From assembly GCF_001514145.1 (NCBI RefSeq), contig NZ_KQ948664.1:178523-242522 (forward strand): a DNA stretch of 64,000 nt, given 5' to 3'. Under the pieces are notes generated by a model. That model was not told the DNA's origin and did no database searches. It worked only from the letters and a program-made list of their open reading frames with translations. Shown here in pieces: positions 9,094-24,519 of the stretch (positions within the stretch are counted from its first letter, which is position 1; every line of letters begins with the position of its first letter). Source of the stretch: Streptomyces canus. GTDB taxonomy: Bacteria > Actinomycetota > Actinomycetes > Streptomycetales > Streptomycetaceae. Position numbers and translations under genes: made by a program.

Positions 9094-10383
9094 TTACTTC
9101 TTGGACGGGGACTTGGGCCGCTGCGGACCCTTGCGCTGTCCGGACTGGGCCTTGCTGCGGGTACCGCCGCCGGACTGCTTCTTGGCGGGTTCGGCGGGCT
9201 TGGCGTCCTCTGGCTCATCGGACTTGGTCAGTGAGGTCGGCTCCGGCGACGGGGCATCACCGGCCGCCTTACCACCCGAGGCCGCCGCGCCGCCCGACTG
9301 CCGCTGGGACTTGCTCTGCCGCTTGGGCTGCTGACGCTTGGGGGCTGCCGCGCTGGTCGACGCGCCGTCCTCGGTCTGGACCGCGGCCTGGGACTCGCTC
9401 TGGACGACGGAGCCGTCGGCCTGGGCCGCCAGGCCCGCCTTGTTCAGACCGTTGATGAACTTGCGCTCGAACTCGTTGCGGTCGCGGCCCTTGGCGACGA
9501 TCGCCTTGATGATGGTGCGCTCGCTGCGCTTGCGGGCCTTGCCGTGGTTCGTGACGTGATGGGTGAGGCGCTCCAGGTAGGCGGCCTGGGCCTTGGAACC
9601 CGGCGTCGGGTTGTTGCGGATGACGTACATCTGCTGGCCCATGGTCCACACGTTGGTGGTCAGCCAGTAGACGAGGACACCGACCGGGAAGTTGATGCCG
9701 AAGACGGCGAACATGACCGGGAAGACGTACATCAGCATCTTCTGCTGCTGCATGAACGGCGTCTTGACCGTGGTGTCGACGTTCTTCGTCATCAGCTGGC
9801 GCTGCGTATAGAACTGCGACGCCGACATCAGGACGATCATGACCGCGGTGACGACCCGGACGTCGGTCAGCGAGGCGCCGAGTGCCTCGACCTTGCTCGA
9901 ACCGTCCGTGAACTTCGCGGCCAGCGGGGCACCGAAAATGTGCGCCTTACGGGCACTGGCCAGCAGCGAATCGTTGATGACGCCGATCGTCGAGCCGGTC
10001 GCGATGCCGTTGAGCACGTGATACAGGGCGAAGAAGAACGGGGACTGCGCCAGGATGGGAAGGCACGAGGAGAGCGGGTTGGTGCCCGTCTCCTTGTACA
10101 GCTTCATCATCTCTTCGGACTGACGCTGTTTGTCGTTCTTGTAGCGCTCCTGGATCTTCTTCATCTCGGGCTGGAGCGTCTGCATGGCCCGCGTCGACTT
10201 GATCTGCTTCACGAAGAGCGGGATCAGGCAGATACGGATCAGGATCACGAGGGACACGATCGACAGGCCCCAGGCCCATCCGGTGTCAGGGCCGAAGATC
10301 TTGCCGTACACCGTGTGGAACTGGACGATGACCCAGGAGACGGGTGTCGTGATGAAGCTGAAAAGACTGGCAATCGTGTCCAC
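9094..10383 (-). CDS. yidC: Membrane protein insertase YidC
   Basis: This is an Oxa1/YidC insertase of 429 residues. The N-terminal segment (first about 60 residues) includes a membrane anchor, and the conserved hydrophobic core has five likely spans, with the basic cytoplasmic loop around residues 60-105 ([20 protein letters not shown]). The C-terminal 140 residues are hydrophilic and low in complexity (Lys, Gln, Ser, Ala, Pro), a tail common in actinobacteria that may contact ribosomes. It sits 3 bp after yidD. Confidence 0.96.
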   Translation of the reverse strand: MDTIASLFSFITTPVSWVIVQFHTVYGKIFGPDTGWAWGLSIVSLVILIRICLIPLFVKQIKSTRAMQTLQPEMKKIQERYKNDKQRQSEEMMKLYKETGTNPLSSCLPILAQSPFFFALYHVLNGIATGSTIGVINDSLLASARKAHIFGAPLAAKFTDGSSKVEALGASLTDVRVVTAVMIVLMSASQFYTQRQLMTKNVDTTVKTPFMQQQKMLMYVFPVMFAVFGINFPVGVLVYWLTTNVWTMGQQMYVIRNNPTPGSKAQAAYLERLTHHVTNHGKARKRSERTIIKAIVAKGRDRNEFERKFINGLNKAGLAAQADGSVVQSESQAAVQTEDGASTSAAAPKRQQPKRQSKSQRQSGGAAASGGKAAGDAPSPEPTSLTKSDEPEDAKPAEPAKKQSGGGTRSKAQSGQRKGPQRPKSPSKK

Positions 10384-10386
10384 TAA

Positions 10387-10737
10387 TCATGCTCCTTGGG
10401 CATGGGACGGAGTCTCTGCGGCCGGGCTCGAAGGAGTCTGTCCCTCGGTGGCCGAGGCGGCGGAGGGCCCGCCCCTACGTGCACGCCAGGCGTTACGCAG
10501 CATTTCGTGCCACCGCGGACGCTTGCGCGGCGGGACATGGTCCACACCGCCCAGCGACCACGGATTGCACCGCAGGATGCGCCAGGCGGTGAGTGCCGTT
10601 CCCTTGATCGCACCATGCCGGTCGATGGCCTGGAAGCCGTAGTGGGAGCACGACGGGTAGTACTTGCACACCGGCCCCAGCAGCGGACTGATGGTCCACT
10701 GGTACAGCTTGATCAGCGCCAGCAGCGGATACTTCAT
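10387..10737 (-). CDS. yidD: Membrane protein insertion efficiency factor YidD
   Basis: This 116-residue protein has the typical YidD core: an N-terminal amphipathic helix, the Cys-containing [10 protein letters not shown] motif, and [14 protein letters not shown]. YidD assists YidC-dependent insertion. The C-terminal 40 residues are a disordered tail. The start overlaps the rnpA stop by 4 bp. Confidence 0.95.
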   Translation of the reverse strand: MKYPLLALIKLYQWTISPLLGPVCKYYPSCSHYGFQAIDRHGAIKGTALTAWRILRCNPWSLGGVDHVPPRKRPRWHEMLRNAWRARRGGPSAASATEGQTPSSPAAETPSHAQGA

Positions 10738-11105
10738 CGTGCGCCCCCTCCCAGCAGCCGCTGAACGGCGGCGTCCAGGTCTCGGGCCAGCTGTTCGTGA
10801 TCGGCGTCGCCCGCCTCGGGCAGCGCTCGTACGACTACCAGGCTACCGGGGGGAAACAGAGCGACCCTGTCGCGCATCAGATGACGCAGTCTGCGCTTCA
10901 CCTTGTTGCGCACGACCGCGCCGCCCACGGCCTTGCTCACGACGAAACCCGCACGCGTCGGGGGAGCGCTCTCCCCAGGCGCGTGCGGGTCCGTGGCACC
11001 GCTACGAAAATGGACGACGAGGGACGGGCGTCCGGCCCGGCGCCCTCGTCGTACTGCGGTCGCGAAGTCCTCGCGCCGCCTCAGCCGGTTCTCGGTGGGC
11101 AGCAC
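10734..11105 (-). CDS. rnpA: Ribonuclease P protein component
   Basis: RnpA binds the RNA subunit of RNase P for tRNA 5' maturation. This 123-residue protein has the RNR motif as [16 protein letters not shown] (about residues 65-80) and starts [14 protein letters not shown], typical of actinobacteria. Start is GTG. It lies 21 bp after rpmH. Confidence 0.95.
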   Translation of the reverse strand: MLPTENRLRRREDFATAVRRGRRAGRPSLVVHFRSGATDPHAPGESAPPTRAGFVVSKAVGGAVVRNKVKRRLRHLMRDRVALFPPGSLVVVRALPEAGDADHEQLARDLDAAVQRLLGGGAR

Positions 11106-11126
11106 GACGGCATGACCTGACCGGGA

Positions 11127-11264
11127 TCAGGCGGACAGGCTGGCGCGACCCTTGCTGCGGCGGTTCGCCAGAATCGCGCGGCCGGCACGGGTACGCATCC
11201 GCAGGCGGAAGCCGTGGGTCTTCGCGCGACGACGGTTGTTCGGCTGGAAGGTGCGCTTGCTCAC
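11127..11264 (-). CDS. rpmH: 50S ribosomal protein L34
   Basis: This 45-residue protein starts at GTG and reads [20 protein letters not shown] at its N-terminus, a near-invariant L34 sequence, ending in ASLSA. It is the first gene of the minus-strand operon running to jag, with its promoter in the region shared with dnaA. Confidence 0.97.
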   Translation of the reverse strand: MSKRTFQPNNRRRAKTHGFRLRMRTRAGRAILANRRSKGRASLSA

Positions 11265-11647
11265 TCGGGGGCTCCAGAAATAAATCGGTGGTGGCGGGTG
11301 CCGTCCTGGCTGTCACCGTGCGCCCACGAGTAGCTCGCAGTAACGCCCGAGTGCACCGCTTCCCGATCACCCGAAGCGATCTGTGCCCATCGGAGGCAGG
11401 CGGCAGCAGCCATCGACAACTCGACCTGGTTACGGTACGCGCGGCTGCGCCATCCGGTCAAACCAGTGGTCACCAGGAGACACTATCCACAGGCTGGGGA
11501 CAACAACTTGAACCGCACCCGTCGCCCTGACTACCGTGGCTGAACTCCGATTCGTTCCCTTGACCCCTCTGTTTCGGCTCCACCCCATTTGAATCCCGAC
11601 TCGTCCCACAACCACACGTTCGTGGGACCCGTGAGAGAGCGTGCCCT
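11265..11647. other. Divergent rpmH-dnaA promoter region
   Basis: These 383 bp contain no coding sequence I can support. They should hold the promoters of rpmH (minus) and dnaA (plus). One DnaA-box-like sequence (11483-11491) and a nearby GGGGACAAC, a weak box on the other strand, would suit the known autoregulation of dnaA in Streptomyces. Confidence 0.7.
11483..11491 (+). promoter_or_regulatory. DnaA box upstream of dnaA
   Basis: CTATCCACA, one base from TTATCCACA. It lies about 160 bp before the dnaA start and is a candidate autoregulation site. Confidence 0.6.
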
Positions 11648-13600
11648 GTGGCTGACGTACCTGCCGATCTTGCCGCAGTGTGGCCACGCGTACTCGAGCA
11701 ACTTCTCGGCGAGGGCCGCGTCCAGGGTGTGGAGGCGAAAGACGAGCACTGGATCCGGCGCTGCCAGCCGCTCGCGCTGGTCGCCGACACCGCCCTGCTC
11801 GCCGTACCGAACGAATTTGCGAAAGGCGTACTGGAGGGCCGGCTGGCCCCAGCCGTCAGCGAGACCCTGAGCCGTGAGTGCGGCCGCCCGATCCGTATCG
11901 CGATCACGGTCGACGACTCCGCGGGCGAGCCCCCGGCACCGCCCGCGCCTCCGGCCCCCCGGCCCCAGTCGCGCTACGAGGAACCGGAACTCCCCTCCGG
12001 CCAGTACGACAACCAGTACGAGGGCTACGGCCGTCACCGCGCCGACGACTCCCGTCCGAACCGCGGCGACCAGCGTCCCGGGCACCAGGGCGACCACGCC
12101 CCCCGCCCGGACCAGCTCCCGACCGCCCGCCCCGCCTACCCCTCGGAGTACCAGCGCCCCGAGCCCGGCGCCTGGCCGCGGCCGCAGCAGGACGAGTACA
12201 GCTGGCAGCAGCAGCGACTCGGCTTCCCGGAGCGCGACCCGTACGCCTCGCCGTCGCAGGAGCCGTATCCGCAGGAGTCGTACGGCCCCCCGTCGCAGGA
12301 CTACCGCCCGCAGCCGATGGACCGCTCCTCCTACGACAGTCCGCGCCGCGACTACGACGAGCGCCCGGACTACGACAAGCCGCGTCCCGACTACGACCAG
12401 CCCCGGTCCGACTACGACCAGCGCGACGCCCGCCGGGACCTCCCCGACCCCCCGCCCGGCTCCGGACATGTGCATCGCGGCGGCCCGGTCGGCTCCAGCC
12501 TGCCCACCACCGGCGCTCCCGGTCCGCTCGCCGCGCAGCCCGCGCCGGCAACCGGCCCCGGTGAGCCCACCGCGCGGCTGAACCCGAAGTACCTCTTCGA
12601 CACGTTCGTCATCGGCGCCTCCAACCGCTTCGCCCACGCGGCCGCGGTGGCGGTCGCCGAGGCGCCGGCCAAGGCCTACAACCCCCTCTTCATCTACGGG
12701 GAGTCGGGGCTCGGCAAGACCCACCTGCTGCACGCGATCGGGCACTACGCGCGCAGCCTGTATCCCGGCACGCGCGTGCGGTACGTGAGCTCGGAGGAGT
12801 TCACCAACGAATTCATCAACTCCATCCGCGACGGCAAGGGCGACAGCTTCCGCAAGCGCTACCGCGAGATGGACATCCTGCTCGTCGACGACATCCAGTT
12901 CCTCGCGGACAAGGAGTCGACGCAGGAGGAGTTCTTCCACACCTTCAACACGCTCCACAACGCGAACAAGCAGATCGTCCTGTCCAGCGACCGGCCGCCC
13001 AAGCAGCTGGTGACGCTGGAGGACCGGCTGCGGAACCGTTTCGAGTGGGGTCTGATCACCGACGTCCAGCCGCCCGAGCTGGAGACACGGATCGCGATCC
13101 TGCGCAAGAAGGCGGTACAGGAGCAGCTCAACGCGCCGCCGGAGGTCCTGGAGTTCATCGCCTCCCGGATCTCGCGCAACATCCGCGAGCTGGAGGGCGC
13201 GCTGATCCGGGTGACGGCGTTCGCGTCGCTCAACCGGCAGCCGGTCGACCTGGGCCTGACGGAGATCGTCCTCAAGGACCTGATCCCAGGCGGCGAGGAC
13301 TCGGCCCCGGAGATCACCTCCACGGCCATCATGAGCGCCACGGCGGACTACTTCGGCCTGACCGTCGAGGACCTGTGCGGCACCTCGCGCGGGCGGGCGC
13401 TCGTCACGGCCCGCCAGATCGCCATGTACCTGTGCCGGGAGCTGACGGATCTGTCGCTGCCTAAGATCGGCGCGCTGTTCGGCGGCCGCGACCACACCAC
13501 GGTCATGCACGCCGACCGCAAGATCCGCAATCTGATGGCCGAGCGGCGCTCCATCTACAACCAGGTCACCGAGCTGACGAACCGCATCAAGAACGGCTGA
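11648..13600 (+). CDS. dnaA: Chromosomal replication initiator DnaA
   Basis: DnaA binds the oriC boxes and melts the origin. Of 650 residues, domain I spans about 1-90, and domain II is very long (about 95-310), disordered and rich in Pro, Arg, Tyr, Asp and Gln, including a run of RxDYD-type repeats (about residues 228-266). The AAA+ domain III carries Walker A ([15 protein letters not shown]) and Walker B (ILLVDDIQF), and domain IV ends with the box-contacting motif [13 protein letters not shown] long domain II is typical of Streptomyces. The GTG start is chosen for its match to the conserved [20 protein letters not shown]-terminus. Confidence 0.98.
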   Translation: MADVPADLAAVWPRVLEQLLGEGRVQGVEAKDEHWIRRCQPLALVADTALLAVPNEFAKGVLEGRLAPAVSETLSRECGRPIRIAITVDDSAGEPPAPPAPPAPRPQSRYEEPELPSGQYDNQYEGYGRHRADDSRPNRGDQRPGHQGDHAPRPDQLPTARPAYPSEYQRPEPGAWPRPQQDEYSWQQQRLGFPERDPYASPSQEPYPQESYGPPSQDYRPQPMDRSSYDSPRRDYDERPDYDKPRPDYDQPRSDYDQRDARRDLPDPPPGSGHVHRGGPVGSSLPTTGAPGPLAAQPAPATGPGEPTARLNPKYLFDTFVIGASNRFAHAAAVAVAEAPAKAYNPLFIYGESGLGKTHLLHAIGHYARSLYPGTRVRYVSSEEFTNEFINSIRDGKGDSFRKRYREMDILLVDDIQFLADKESTQEEFFHTFNTLHNANKQIVLSSDRPPKQLVTLEDRLRNRFEWGLITDVQPPELETRIAILRKKAVQEQLNAPPEVLEFIASRISRNIRELEGALIRVTAFASLNRQPVDLGLTEIVLKDLIPGGEDSAPEITSTAIMSATADYFGLTVEDLCGTSRGRALVTARQIAMYLCRELTDLSLPKIGALFGGRDHTTVMHADRKIRNLMAERRSIYNQVTELTNRIKNG

Positions 13601-13630
13601 CAGAGGCGGAGTTACGTCGGTTTCGACGCT

Positions 13631-13669
13631 GAAGGGCGCCCTGGGGACGAGATCCCGGAGGCGCCCTTC
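13631..13669. terminator. dnaA terminator
   Basis: GAAGGGCGCC and GGCGCCCTTC form a 10-bp stem 30 bp after the dnaA stop. Confidence 0.75.
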
Positions 13670-14469
13670 TTCATGCCGCCGTAGCCGGCTGTTCGATTCC
13701 CGGCCGGGTTACGGCCTCTCTCCACAGATCCGGTGACTTTTTCCCGTCCACATCCTGGGGACCGCGAAGTTGTCCAGATCACGGTCCACAGGCTCCCTGT
13801 TGAAAGACCATCAGGCCAGGTCAGGTGGTTGTGGATTCGTGGACGAACGATCTCCACAGACTGTGGACAGCGAGAAGATCCACAGGCTGTGCACCGAGTT
13901 GTCCACCGGCAACCCACAGGCCGGGGCCGGTTGTCCCCAGCGATCACCGGGTTCTCCACATGCCTGTCCACTGTTCGGCAACGCGACGCGCCTGATCACC
14001 GGGTCGAGTGAAAGGCGTCACACGAAGGTGCCGGGTTGGGCTGTGGGAAACGTGGGTAAAGCTGGGGACGGCGCTGGGGAGAAGTCGCCTCAGGCTGTGC
14101 ACGGAGTGTGCAGAACTTTCTGTTCTCCACAGATACGCCCGGTTGTCCACCGCCTCCGCCCACAGGGCCAGTGGACAAAATTTCCCCTCTGAGCTGGGAA
14201 AACGGGGTTATCCACGGTATCCACAGCCCCTACTACTACTCCCAACTAGAGAGAGCTGGGAATCCGTTTCGAAGTGGGGCCTGTGCACAACTCGCTGTCC
14301 GGCTCCCGACTGCCCCTCGTCACGACTTGACCCCGAGAGGCACCTACTGTCAGTGGGGTGCGTCAGACTGTTCCCCGGTGTCCTTCCCGGCACAGGGACC
14401 GACGACACCGAGACAGACGACGAAGCCAGGCAGGCCGAGCAGCGCCGGCAACAGCAGGAGGCGGCAACA
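13670..14469. other. oriC: Origin of replication oriC
   Basis: This non-coding dnaA-dnaN interval is packed with DnaA boxes on both strands. Best matches to TTRTCCACA: TTATCCACG 14208-14216, GTATCCACA 14217-14225, TTGTCCACC 13899-13907 and 14143-14151, TTCTCCACA 13952-13960 and 14123-14131. Reverse boxes: 13862-13870, 13829-13837, 14170-14178 and 14282-14290. Weaker ones: TTGTCCAGA 13770-13778, CGGTCCACA 13782-13790, CTGTCCACT 13964-13972, TTGTCCCCA 13931-13939. The only notably A/T-rich pockets are near 14175-14190 and 14228-14260. Many mostly imperfect boxes without a classic AT-rich 13-mer array is the known Streptomyces pattern. Confidence 0.95.
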
Positions 14470-15600
14470 GTGAAGATCCGGGTGGAACGCGACGTACTCG
14501 CGGAGGCAGTGGCCTGGGCGGCGCGCAGCCTCCCGGCCCGTCCGCCGGCGCCTGTCCTCGCCGGCCTTCTCCTGAAGGCCGAGGAAGGCCAGCTGAGCCT
14601 GTCCAGCTTCGACTACGAGGTCTCCGCGCGGGTGTCCGTGGAGGCCGAGGTCGAGGAGGAGGGCACGGTGCTGGTCTCCGGCCGCCTGCTCGCCGACATC
14701 TGCCGCGCCCTCCCCAACCGTCCGGTGGAGATTTCCACAGACGGTGTACGGGCCACGGTGGTCTGCGGCTCCTCGCGGTTCACACTCCACACCCTGCCTG
14801 TGGAGGAGTACCCGGCGCTGCCGCAGATGCCGAGCGCCACGGGCACCGTCCCCGGTGAGGTCTTCGCCTCCGCCGCCGCCCAGGTGGCCATCGCCGCGGG
14901 CCGTGACGACACGCTCCCCGTCCTGACCGGTGTGCGCATCGAGATCGAGGGCGACACCGTCACGCTGGCGTCCACCGACCGCTACCGCTTCGCCGTCCGC
15001 GAGTTCCTGTGGAAGCCGGAGAACCCGGAGGCGTCCGCGGTCGCCCTGGTGCCCGCCAAGACGCTCCTGGACACCGCCAAGGCGCTTACGAGCGGCGACA
15101 GCGTCATCCTGGCGCTGTCCGGTTCGGGTGCGGGCGAGGGCCTGATCGGCTTCGAGGGCGCGGGCCGCCGTACGACCACGCGTCTGCTCGAAGGCGACCT
15201 GCCGAAGTACCGCTCGCTGTTCCCGACGGAGTTCAACTCCGTCGCCGTGATCGAGACCGCCCCCTTCGTGGAGGCCGTCAAGCGTGTGGCCCTGGTCGCC
15301 GAGCGCAACACCCCGGTGCGGCTGAGCTTCGAGCAGGGCGTGCTGATCCTGGAGGCCGGTTCCAGCGACGACGCACAGGCTGTGGAAAGGGTGGACGCCC
15401 AGCTGGAGGGCGACGACGTCTCGATCGCCTTCAACCCGACCTTCCTGCTGGACGGCCTGAGCGCCATCGACTCCCCGGTGGCCCAGCTGTCCTTCACGAC
15501 GTCCACCAAGCCGGCGCTGCTGAGTGGCAAGCCGGCCCTGGACGCCGAGGCGGACGAGGCCTACAAGTACCTGATCATGCCGGTGCGGCTGAGCGGCTGA
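14470..15600 (+). CDS. dnaN: DNA polymerase III beta sliding clamp
   Basis: The 376-residue clamp has the three repeated clamp domains and normal length, ending in the conserved LIMPVRL segment. The GTG at 14470 follows an AGGAGGCGGCAACA ribosome site, opening on VKIRVERDVLAEAVAW. The frame is open upstream to 14008, but that would run through oriC. It is the first gene right of the origin, with gnd following after 126 bp. Confidence 0.97.
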   Translation: MKIRVERDVLAEAVAWAARSLPARPPAPVLAGLLLKAEEGQLSLSSFDYEVSARVSVEAEVEEEGTVLVSGRLLADICRALPNRPVEISTDGVRATVVCGSSRFTLHTLPVEEYPALPQMPSATGTVPGEVFASAAAQVAIAAGRDDTLPVLTGVRIEIEGDTVTLASTDRYRFAVREFLWKPENPEASAVALVPAKTLLDTAKALTSGDSVILALSGSGAGEGLIGFEGAGRRTTTRLLEGDLPKYRSLFPTEFNSVAVIETAPFVEAVKRVALVAERNTPVRLSFEQGVLILEAGSSDDAQAVERVDAQLEGDDVSIAFNPTFLLDGLSAIDSPVAQLSFTTSTKPALLSGKPALDAEADEAYKYLIMPVRLSG

Positions 15601-15617
15601 GTCAAAGCCCCAGGTGA

Positions 15618-15643
15618 GGGCATACGTTTGAGCGCGTATGCCC
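15618..15643. terminator. Inverted repeat after dnaN
   Basis: GGGCATACG and CGTATGCCC, a 9-bp stem with an 8-base spacer, lie 17 bp after the dnaN stop. It may be an attenuating hairpin or an operator for gnd. Confidence 0.5.
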
Positions 15644-15726
15644 ACAGGTGTGCGTGAGCGTCCGGGTTTAGGCTCGTACGTGGGTACGAAAGTGCTCTCA
15701 CGCCACAGCAACCTAAGGAACCATTG

Positions 15727-16602
15727 ATGGAGCTCGGTCTCATCGGCCTCGGCAAGATGGGCGGCAACATGCGCGAGCGGATCCGCCGCGCAGGCCACAC
15801 CGTGATCGGATACGACCGCAACCCGGACCTCGCCGATGTCCACAGCCTGAAGGAGCTTGTGGACGCGTTGCAGGGCCCGCGGGTCGTGTGGGTGATGGTC
15901 CCGGCCGGTGCGCCGACCCAGGCGACGATCGACGAGCTGGCCGAGCTCCTGGAGCCCGGTGACGTCGTGGTGGACGGCGGGAACTCCCGCTGGACGGACG
16001 ACGAGAAGCACGCCGAGGAGCTGGCCGCCAAGGGCATCGGCTTCGTCGACTGCGGCGTCTCCGGTGGTGTGTGGGGCCTGGAGAACGGCTACGCGCTGAT
16101 GTACGGCGGCGACGCGGAGAACGTCGCCAAGGCGCAGCCCGTCTTCGACGCCCTCAAGCCCAAGGGCGACGCCGGTGCGGTGCACGCCGGCAAGGTCGGC
16201 GCCGGCCACTTCGCGAAGATGGTCCACAACGGCATCGAGTACGCGATGATGCAGGCCTACGCCGAGGGCTGGGAGCTCCTTGAGAAGGTCGACTCCGTGA
16301 CCGACGTCCGGGAGGTCTTCCGCTCCTGGCAGGAGGGCACGGTCATCCGTTCCTGGCTTCTCGACCTCGCGGTCAACGCCCTCGACGAGGACGAGCACCT
16401 GGACAAGCTGCGCGGTTTCGCACAGGACTCCGGCGAGGGCCGGTGGACCGTGGAAGCCGCCATAGACCACGCGGTACCGCTGCCGGCGATCACCGCGTCG
16501 CTGTTCGCGCGGTTCGCGTCCCGCCAGGACGACGCGCCGCAGATGAAGATGATCGCGGCGCTGCGGAACCAGTTCGGCGGCCACGCGGTCGAGACGAAGT
16601 AA
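15727..16602 (+). CDS. gnd: 6-phosphogluconate dehydrogenase, short NAD-type
   Basis: The 291-residue enzyme has an N-terminal Rossmann motif ([12 protein letters not shown]) and the substrate motif [19 protein letters not shown]. The catalytic Lys region is [20 protein letters not shown]. Length near 300 fits the short Gnd/YqeC class, not the 470-residue form. It oxidatively decarboxylates 6-phosphogluconate. The ATG at 15727 follows AAGGAACC. Its place between dnaN and recF is a conserved streptomycete and mycobacterial insertion. Confidence 0.93.
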   Translation: MELGLIGLGKMGGNMRERIRRAGHTVIGYDRNPDLADVHSLKELVDALQGPRVVWVMVPAGAPTQATIDELAELLEPGDVVVDGGNSRWTDDEKHAEELAAKGIGFVDCGVSGGVWGLENGYALMYGGDAENVAKAQPVFDALKPKGDAGAVHAGKVGAGHFAKMVHNGIEYAMMQAYAEGWELLEKVDSVTDVREVFRSWQEGTVIRSWLLDLAVNALDEDEHLDKLRGFAQDSGEGRWTVEAAIDHAVPLPAITASLFARFASRQDDAPQMKMIAALRNQFGGHAVETK

Positions 16603-16667
16603 TCCACAGGGCTGCGGAGCAATCCACAAGCCGCAGTCCACAACCTGGGGGAGGTCGGCGACCGACC

Positions 16668-17789
16668 ATGCACGTCACGCATCTGTCGCTGGCCGACTTC
16701 CGCTCGTACGCCCGGGTCGAAGTTCCGCTCGACCCGGGCGTCACCGCGTTCGTGGGCCCCAACGGGCAGGGCAAGACGAACCTGGTCGAGGCGATCGGCT
16801 ACCTTGCCACCCTCGGCAGCCACCGGGTTGCCTCCGACGCCCCCCTGGTCAGGATGGGCGCCGACCGTGCGATCGTCCGGGCGCAGGTCAGACAGGGCGA
16901 GCGGCAGCAGCTGGTCGAGCTCGAGCTCAATCCCGGCAAGGCGAACCGCGCCCGGATCAACAGGTCCTCACAGGTCAGGCCACGTGATGTGCTCGGGATC
17001 GTGCGGACCGTGCTGTTCGCGCCGGAGGATCTCGCGCTGGTGAAGGGCGACCCGGGCGAGCGGCGCCGCTTCCTGGACGAGCTGATCACCGCCCGCTCCC
17101 CGCGCATGGCCGGCGTCCGCTCGGACTACGAGCGCGTCCTCAAGCAGCGCAACACCCTGCTGAAGTCGGCCGCGCTCGCGAGGAGGCACGGCGGTCGCTC
17201 GATGGACCTGTCCACCCTCGACGTGTGGGATCAGCATCTGGCGCGCGTGGGCGCCGAGTTGCTCGCTCAGCGGCTCGATCTGATCGCCGCGCTCCAGCCG
17301 CTGGCCGACAAGGCGTACGAGCAACTGGCACCCGGCGGCGGCCCGGTCGCTCTGGAGTACAAGCCGTCCGCGCCGGGCGAGGCACACACGCGTGAGGATC
17401 TCTACGAGCAGTTGATGGCCGCTCTCGCGGAGTCGCGCAAGCCGGAGATCGAGCGGGGTGTGACCCTCGTAGGACCGCATCGGGACGATCTGCTTCTCAA
17501 ACTCGGTCAGCTGCCCGCCAAGGGATACGCCTCGCACGGCGAGTCCTGGTCGTACGCGCTGTCGCTGCGCCTCGCGTCGTACGACCTGCTCAGGGCCGAG
17601 GGCAACGAACCCGTGCTGATCCTCGACGACGTGTTCGCCGAGCTGGACACCCGTCGCCGTGAGCGCCTGGCCGAGCTCGTGGCGCCCGGTGAGCAGGTCC
17701 TGGTGACGGCGGCGGTCGACGACGACGTGCCGCACGTGCTGATGGGGACGCGGTACACCGTGTCCGAGGGGACAGTGGAGCGCGTATGA
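16668..17789 (+). CDS. recF: DNA replication and repair protein RecF
   Basis: RecF is an SMC-like ATPase loading RecA at gaps. This 373-residue protein has Walker [16 protein letters not shown] (about residues 30-44), the signature region near residue 275 and Walker [12 protein letters not shown] near 320. The ATG is chosen for its match to [14 protein letters not shown]. It overlaps the DUF721 gene by 4 bp, so they form one operon. Confidence 0.96.
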   Translation: MHVTHLSLADFRSYARVEVPLDPGVTAFVGPNGQGKTNLVEAIGYLATLGSHRVASDAPLVRMGADRAIVRAQVRQGERQQLVELELNPGKANRARINRSSQVRPRDVLGIVRTVLFAPEDLALVKGDPGERRRFLDELITARSPRMAGVRSDYERVLKQRNTLLKSAALARRHGGRSMDLSTLDVWDQHLARVGAELLAQRLDLIAALQPLADKAYEQLAPGGGPVALEYKPSAPGEAHTREDLYEQLMAALAESRKPEIERGVTLVGPHRDDLLLKLGQLPAKGYASHGESWSYALSLRLASYDLLRAEGNEPVLILDDVFAELDTRRRERLAELVAPGEQVLVTAAVDDDVPHVLMGTRYTVSEGTVERV

Positions 17790-18328
17790 CCGACGAACAA
17801 CCGCCCGCGGAGATCCCCAAGCCCGCCGAGCCGTCCGGCGTCGACCTCGCGCGCGTGGCGCTCAGGGCCGCGAAGGAACAGGCACGCGCGCGTGGGGACG
17901 CGGCGCAGCAGAAGCGCCAGGCCCGGCGCGGTGGCGGGCTGCGCTCCGGCGCGCGCGCCGACGGACGCGACCCCATGGCGTTCGGGGCCGCCATCAACCG
18001 CCTGATCACCGAGCGCGGTTGGGAGACGCCCGCCGCGGTGGGCGGGGTGATGGGGCGCTGGCCGCAGATCGTGGGCGAGGACCTGGCCAAGCACTGTGAG
18101 CCGGAGAAGTACGACGAGGACGAGCGGGTCCTGGTGGTGCGCTGTGACTCGACCGCGTGGGCGACGAATCTGCGGCTGCTCGCGCCGCAGCTGGTGGCCC
18201 GTCTGAACGAGGATCTCGGGCACGGCGCCGTTAAGTTGATCAAGGTGAACGGCCCCGGCGGCCCCGCCCGCCGCTACGGTCCGCTGCGCGCCCCGGGCAG
18301 CACAGGACCCGGTGACACCTACGGGTGA
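17786..18328 (+). CDS. DUF721 domain protein
   Basis: The 180-residue protein has a basic, disordered N-terminal third and a DUF721 domain (about 65-155, with [16 protein letters not shown] and [17 protein letters not shown]). The family contains DciA, a replicative helicase loader or operator in many bacteria. In actinobacteria the gene always lies between recF and gyrB, which supports a replication role; that role is inference here. Confidence 0.88.
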   Translation: MTDEQPPAEIPKPAEPSGVDLARVALRAAKEQARARGDAAQQKRQARRGGGLRSGARADGRDPMAFGAAINRLITERGWETPAAVGGVMGRWPQIVGEDLAKHCEPEKYDEDERVLVVRCDSTAWATNLRLLAPQLVARLNEDLGHGAVKLIKVNGPGGPARRYGPLRAPGSTGPGDTYG

Positions 18329-18341
18329 TGGACATCACATC

Positions 18342-18382
18342 AAGGGCGTCGGCGGTGCCTTCGGGGCATCGGCGACGCCTTT
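18342..18382. terminator. Terminator of recF-DUF721 operon
   Basis: A long near-perfect stem (about 17 bp) around a TTCG loop, ending in TTT, 14 bp past the stop codon. Confidence 0.8.
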
Positions 18383-20773
<2,391 letters not shown>

Positions 20774-20815
20774 GTCGGTCTCAGCTGACCGCACCAGGAA
20801 GGATCTTCACCCGCA

Positions 20816-23413
<2,598 letters not shown>

Positions 23414-23431
23414 CACGAGGAGTGAGTCATC

Positions 23432-24235
23432 GTGAGCGGAGCCACGGGCGCCGGATCGACCGGAACCTCTACGGGTTCTTCCCCCGGCTCGGGGGCGGAC
23501 GGCGGCGGCCGTGGCTCTGCCGCGCGTGCGGCAGAAACGCAGCCAACAGATACGCACACGACTCAACTCAAGGCGATCAAGCCGCCCGCGACGGACTCGC
23601 GCTCGCCCGAGACTCATGGATCCCAGGGGGGACCTGTGACGGACACCCAGCCGCCGGCCCAGCCGACGGCGCCCGCCGCACCGCCGAAGGCGGCGGCTCA
23701 GCCGCAGCCCGCGGTGCAGCCCCAGCCTTCGCCCTCTCCGCTGCCGGGGGAACGCCGGCCGCAGCAGCAGGCCGGTCCGTACCACCCACCGCAGGCCTAC
23801 CCGACGCAGGCCACGCCGGCCGGTGCCGTACGGCGCCCGCGCACCGGCGCGCGCACCACGCCCCGTACCCGCAAGGCACGTCTGCGGGTGGCCAAGGCCG
23901 ACCCGTGGTCCGTCATGAAGGTCAGCTTCCTGCTCTCCATCGCGCTGGGCATCTGCACGATCGTCGCGGCCGCCGTGCTGTGGATGGTCATGGACGCGAT
24001 GGGCGTCTTCTCGACGGTCGGCGGGACGATCTCCGAGGCGACCGGCTCGAACGAGTCGAACGGCTTCGACCTCCAGGCGTTCCTCTCCCTGCCGAACGTC
24101 CTGATGTTCACGTCGATCATCGCGGTCATCGACGTCGTCCTCGCGACGGCTCTCGCGACCCTCGGCGCGTTCATCTACAACCTCTCCGCGGGCTTCGTCG
24201 GCGGCGTCGAGCTGACGCTGGCGGAGGACGAGTAG
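23432..24235 (+). CDS. DUF3566 transmembrane protein
   Basis: The 267 residues begin with about 150 disordered residues (Gly/Ser/Thr, then Pro/Gln/Ala). A DUF3566 domain follows: a basic stretch (TRKARLRVAKADPWSVMKVSFLLS), two membrane spans (about 170-192 and 225-250) and an outer loop between them. Function unknown. It follows gyrA by 18 bp, as in mycobacteria (Rv0007), and may be co-transcribed with gyrBA. GTG start with GAGGAG. Confidence 0.88.
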   Translation: MSGATGAGSTGTSTGSSPGSGADGGGRGSAARAAETQPTDTHTTQLKAIKPPATDSRSPETHGSQGGPVTDTQPPAQPTAPAAPPKAAAQPQPAVQPQPSPSPLPGERRPQQQAGPYHPPQAYPTQATPAGAVRRPRTGARTTPRTRKARLRVAKADPWSVMKVSFLLSIALGICTIVAAAVLWMVMDAMGVFSTVGGTISEATGSNESNGFDLQAFLSLPNVLMFTSIIAVIDVVLATALATLGAFIYNLSAGFVGGVELTLAEDE

Positions 24236-24277
24236 CGCTGCCTCAAACCTGCGGAGGCGGTCCTCGGGGAACCGATT

Positions 24278-24306
24278 TTGGGACTGCCCACGTCGTGCGC
24301 TAATCT
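24278..24306 (+). promoter_or_regulatory. Housekeeping promoter of tRNA-Ile
   Basis: TTGGGA at 24278-24283, a 17-bp spacer and TAATCT at 24301-24306, 40 bp before the tRNA. It resembles an HrdB (primary sigma) promoter. Confidence 0.6.
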
Positions 24307-24346
24307 TCAGGAGTCAGCGCGCGGGACACACTCCGCAGAGCGCGGC

Positions 24347-24423
24347 GGGGCTATAGCTCAGTTGGTTAGAGCGCATCCCTGATAAGGATGAGGCCACAGG
24401 TTCAAATCCTGTTAGCCCCACCA
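24347..24423 (+). tRNA. tRNA-Ile (GAU)
   Basis: A full cloverleaf: the 7-bp acceptor stem GGGGCTA/TAGCCCC, D-loop AGTTGGTTAGA, anticodon GAT at 24381-24383 in a CTGATAA loop, and T-arm GTTCAAATC. CCA is encoded at 24421-24423. It follows gyrA-DUF3566, as ileT does in mycobacteria. Confidence 0.97.
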
Positions 24424-24431
24424 GCACGAAG

Positions 24432-24460
24432 GCCCCCAGCCGATCTTGGTTGGGGGTTTT
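24432..24460 (+). terminator. tRNA-Ile terminator
   Basis: CCCCCAGCC and GGTTGGGGG, one G-T pair, followed by TTTTTG. A degenerate copy of the tRNA end plus this terminator recurs at 24894-24945. Confidence 0.85.
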
Positions 24461-24519
24461 TGTCATGTCCGACGGATATCAGTTGCGGGGGCCGCGTCAC
24501 GCGTGCCTAGACTCCGCAG

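Noticed and set aside
11531-13510. 659-residue minus-strand frame over dnaA
   Set aside because: Antisense shadow of dnaA with Arg/Val/Leu-rich noise and no motif.
14008-14469. Extended dnaN start within oriC
   Set aside because: The extension would translate the DnaA-box region; the GTG at 14470 has a strong ribosome site and the conserved N-terminus.
16990-17000. parS-like CACGTGATGTG in recF
   Set aside because: Only the central hexamer matches; the flanking GTTT/AAAC arms are absent.
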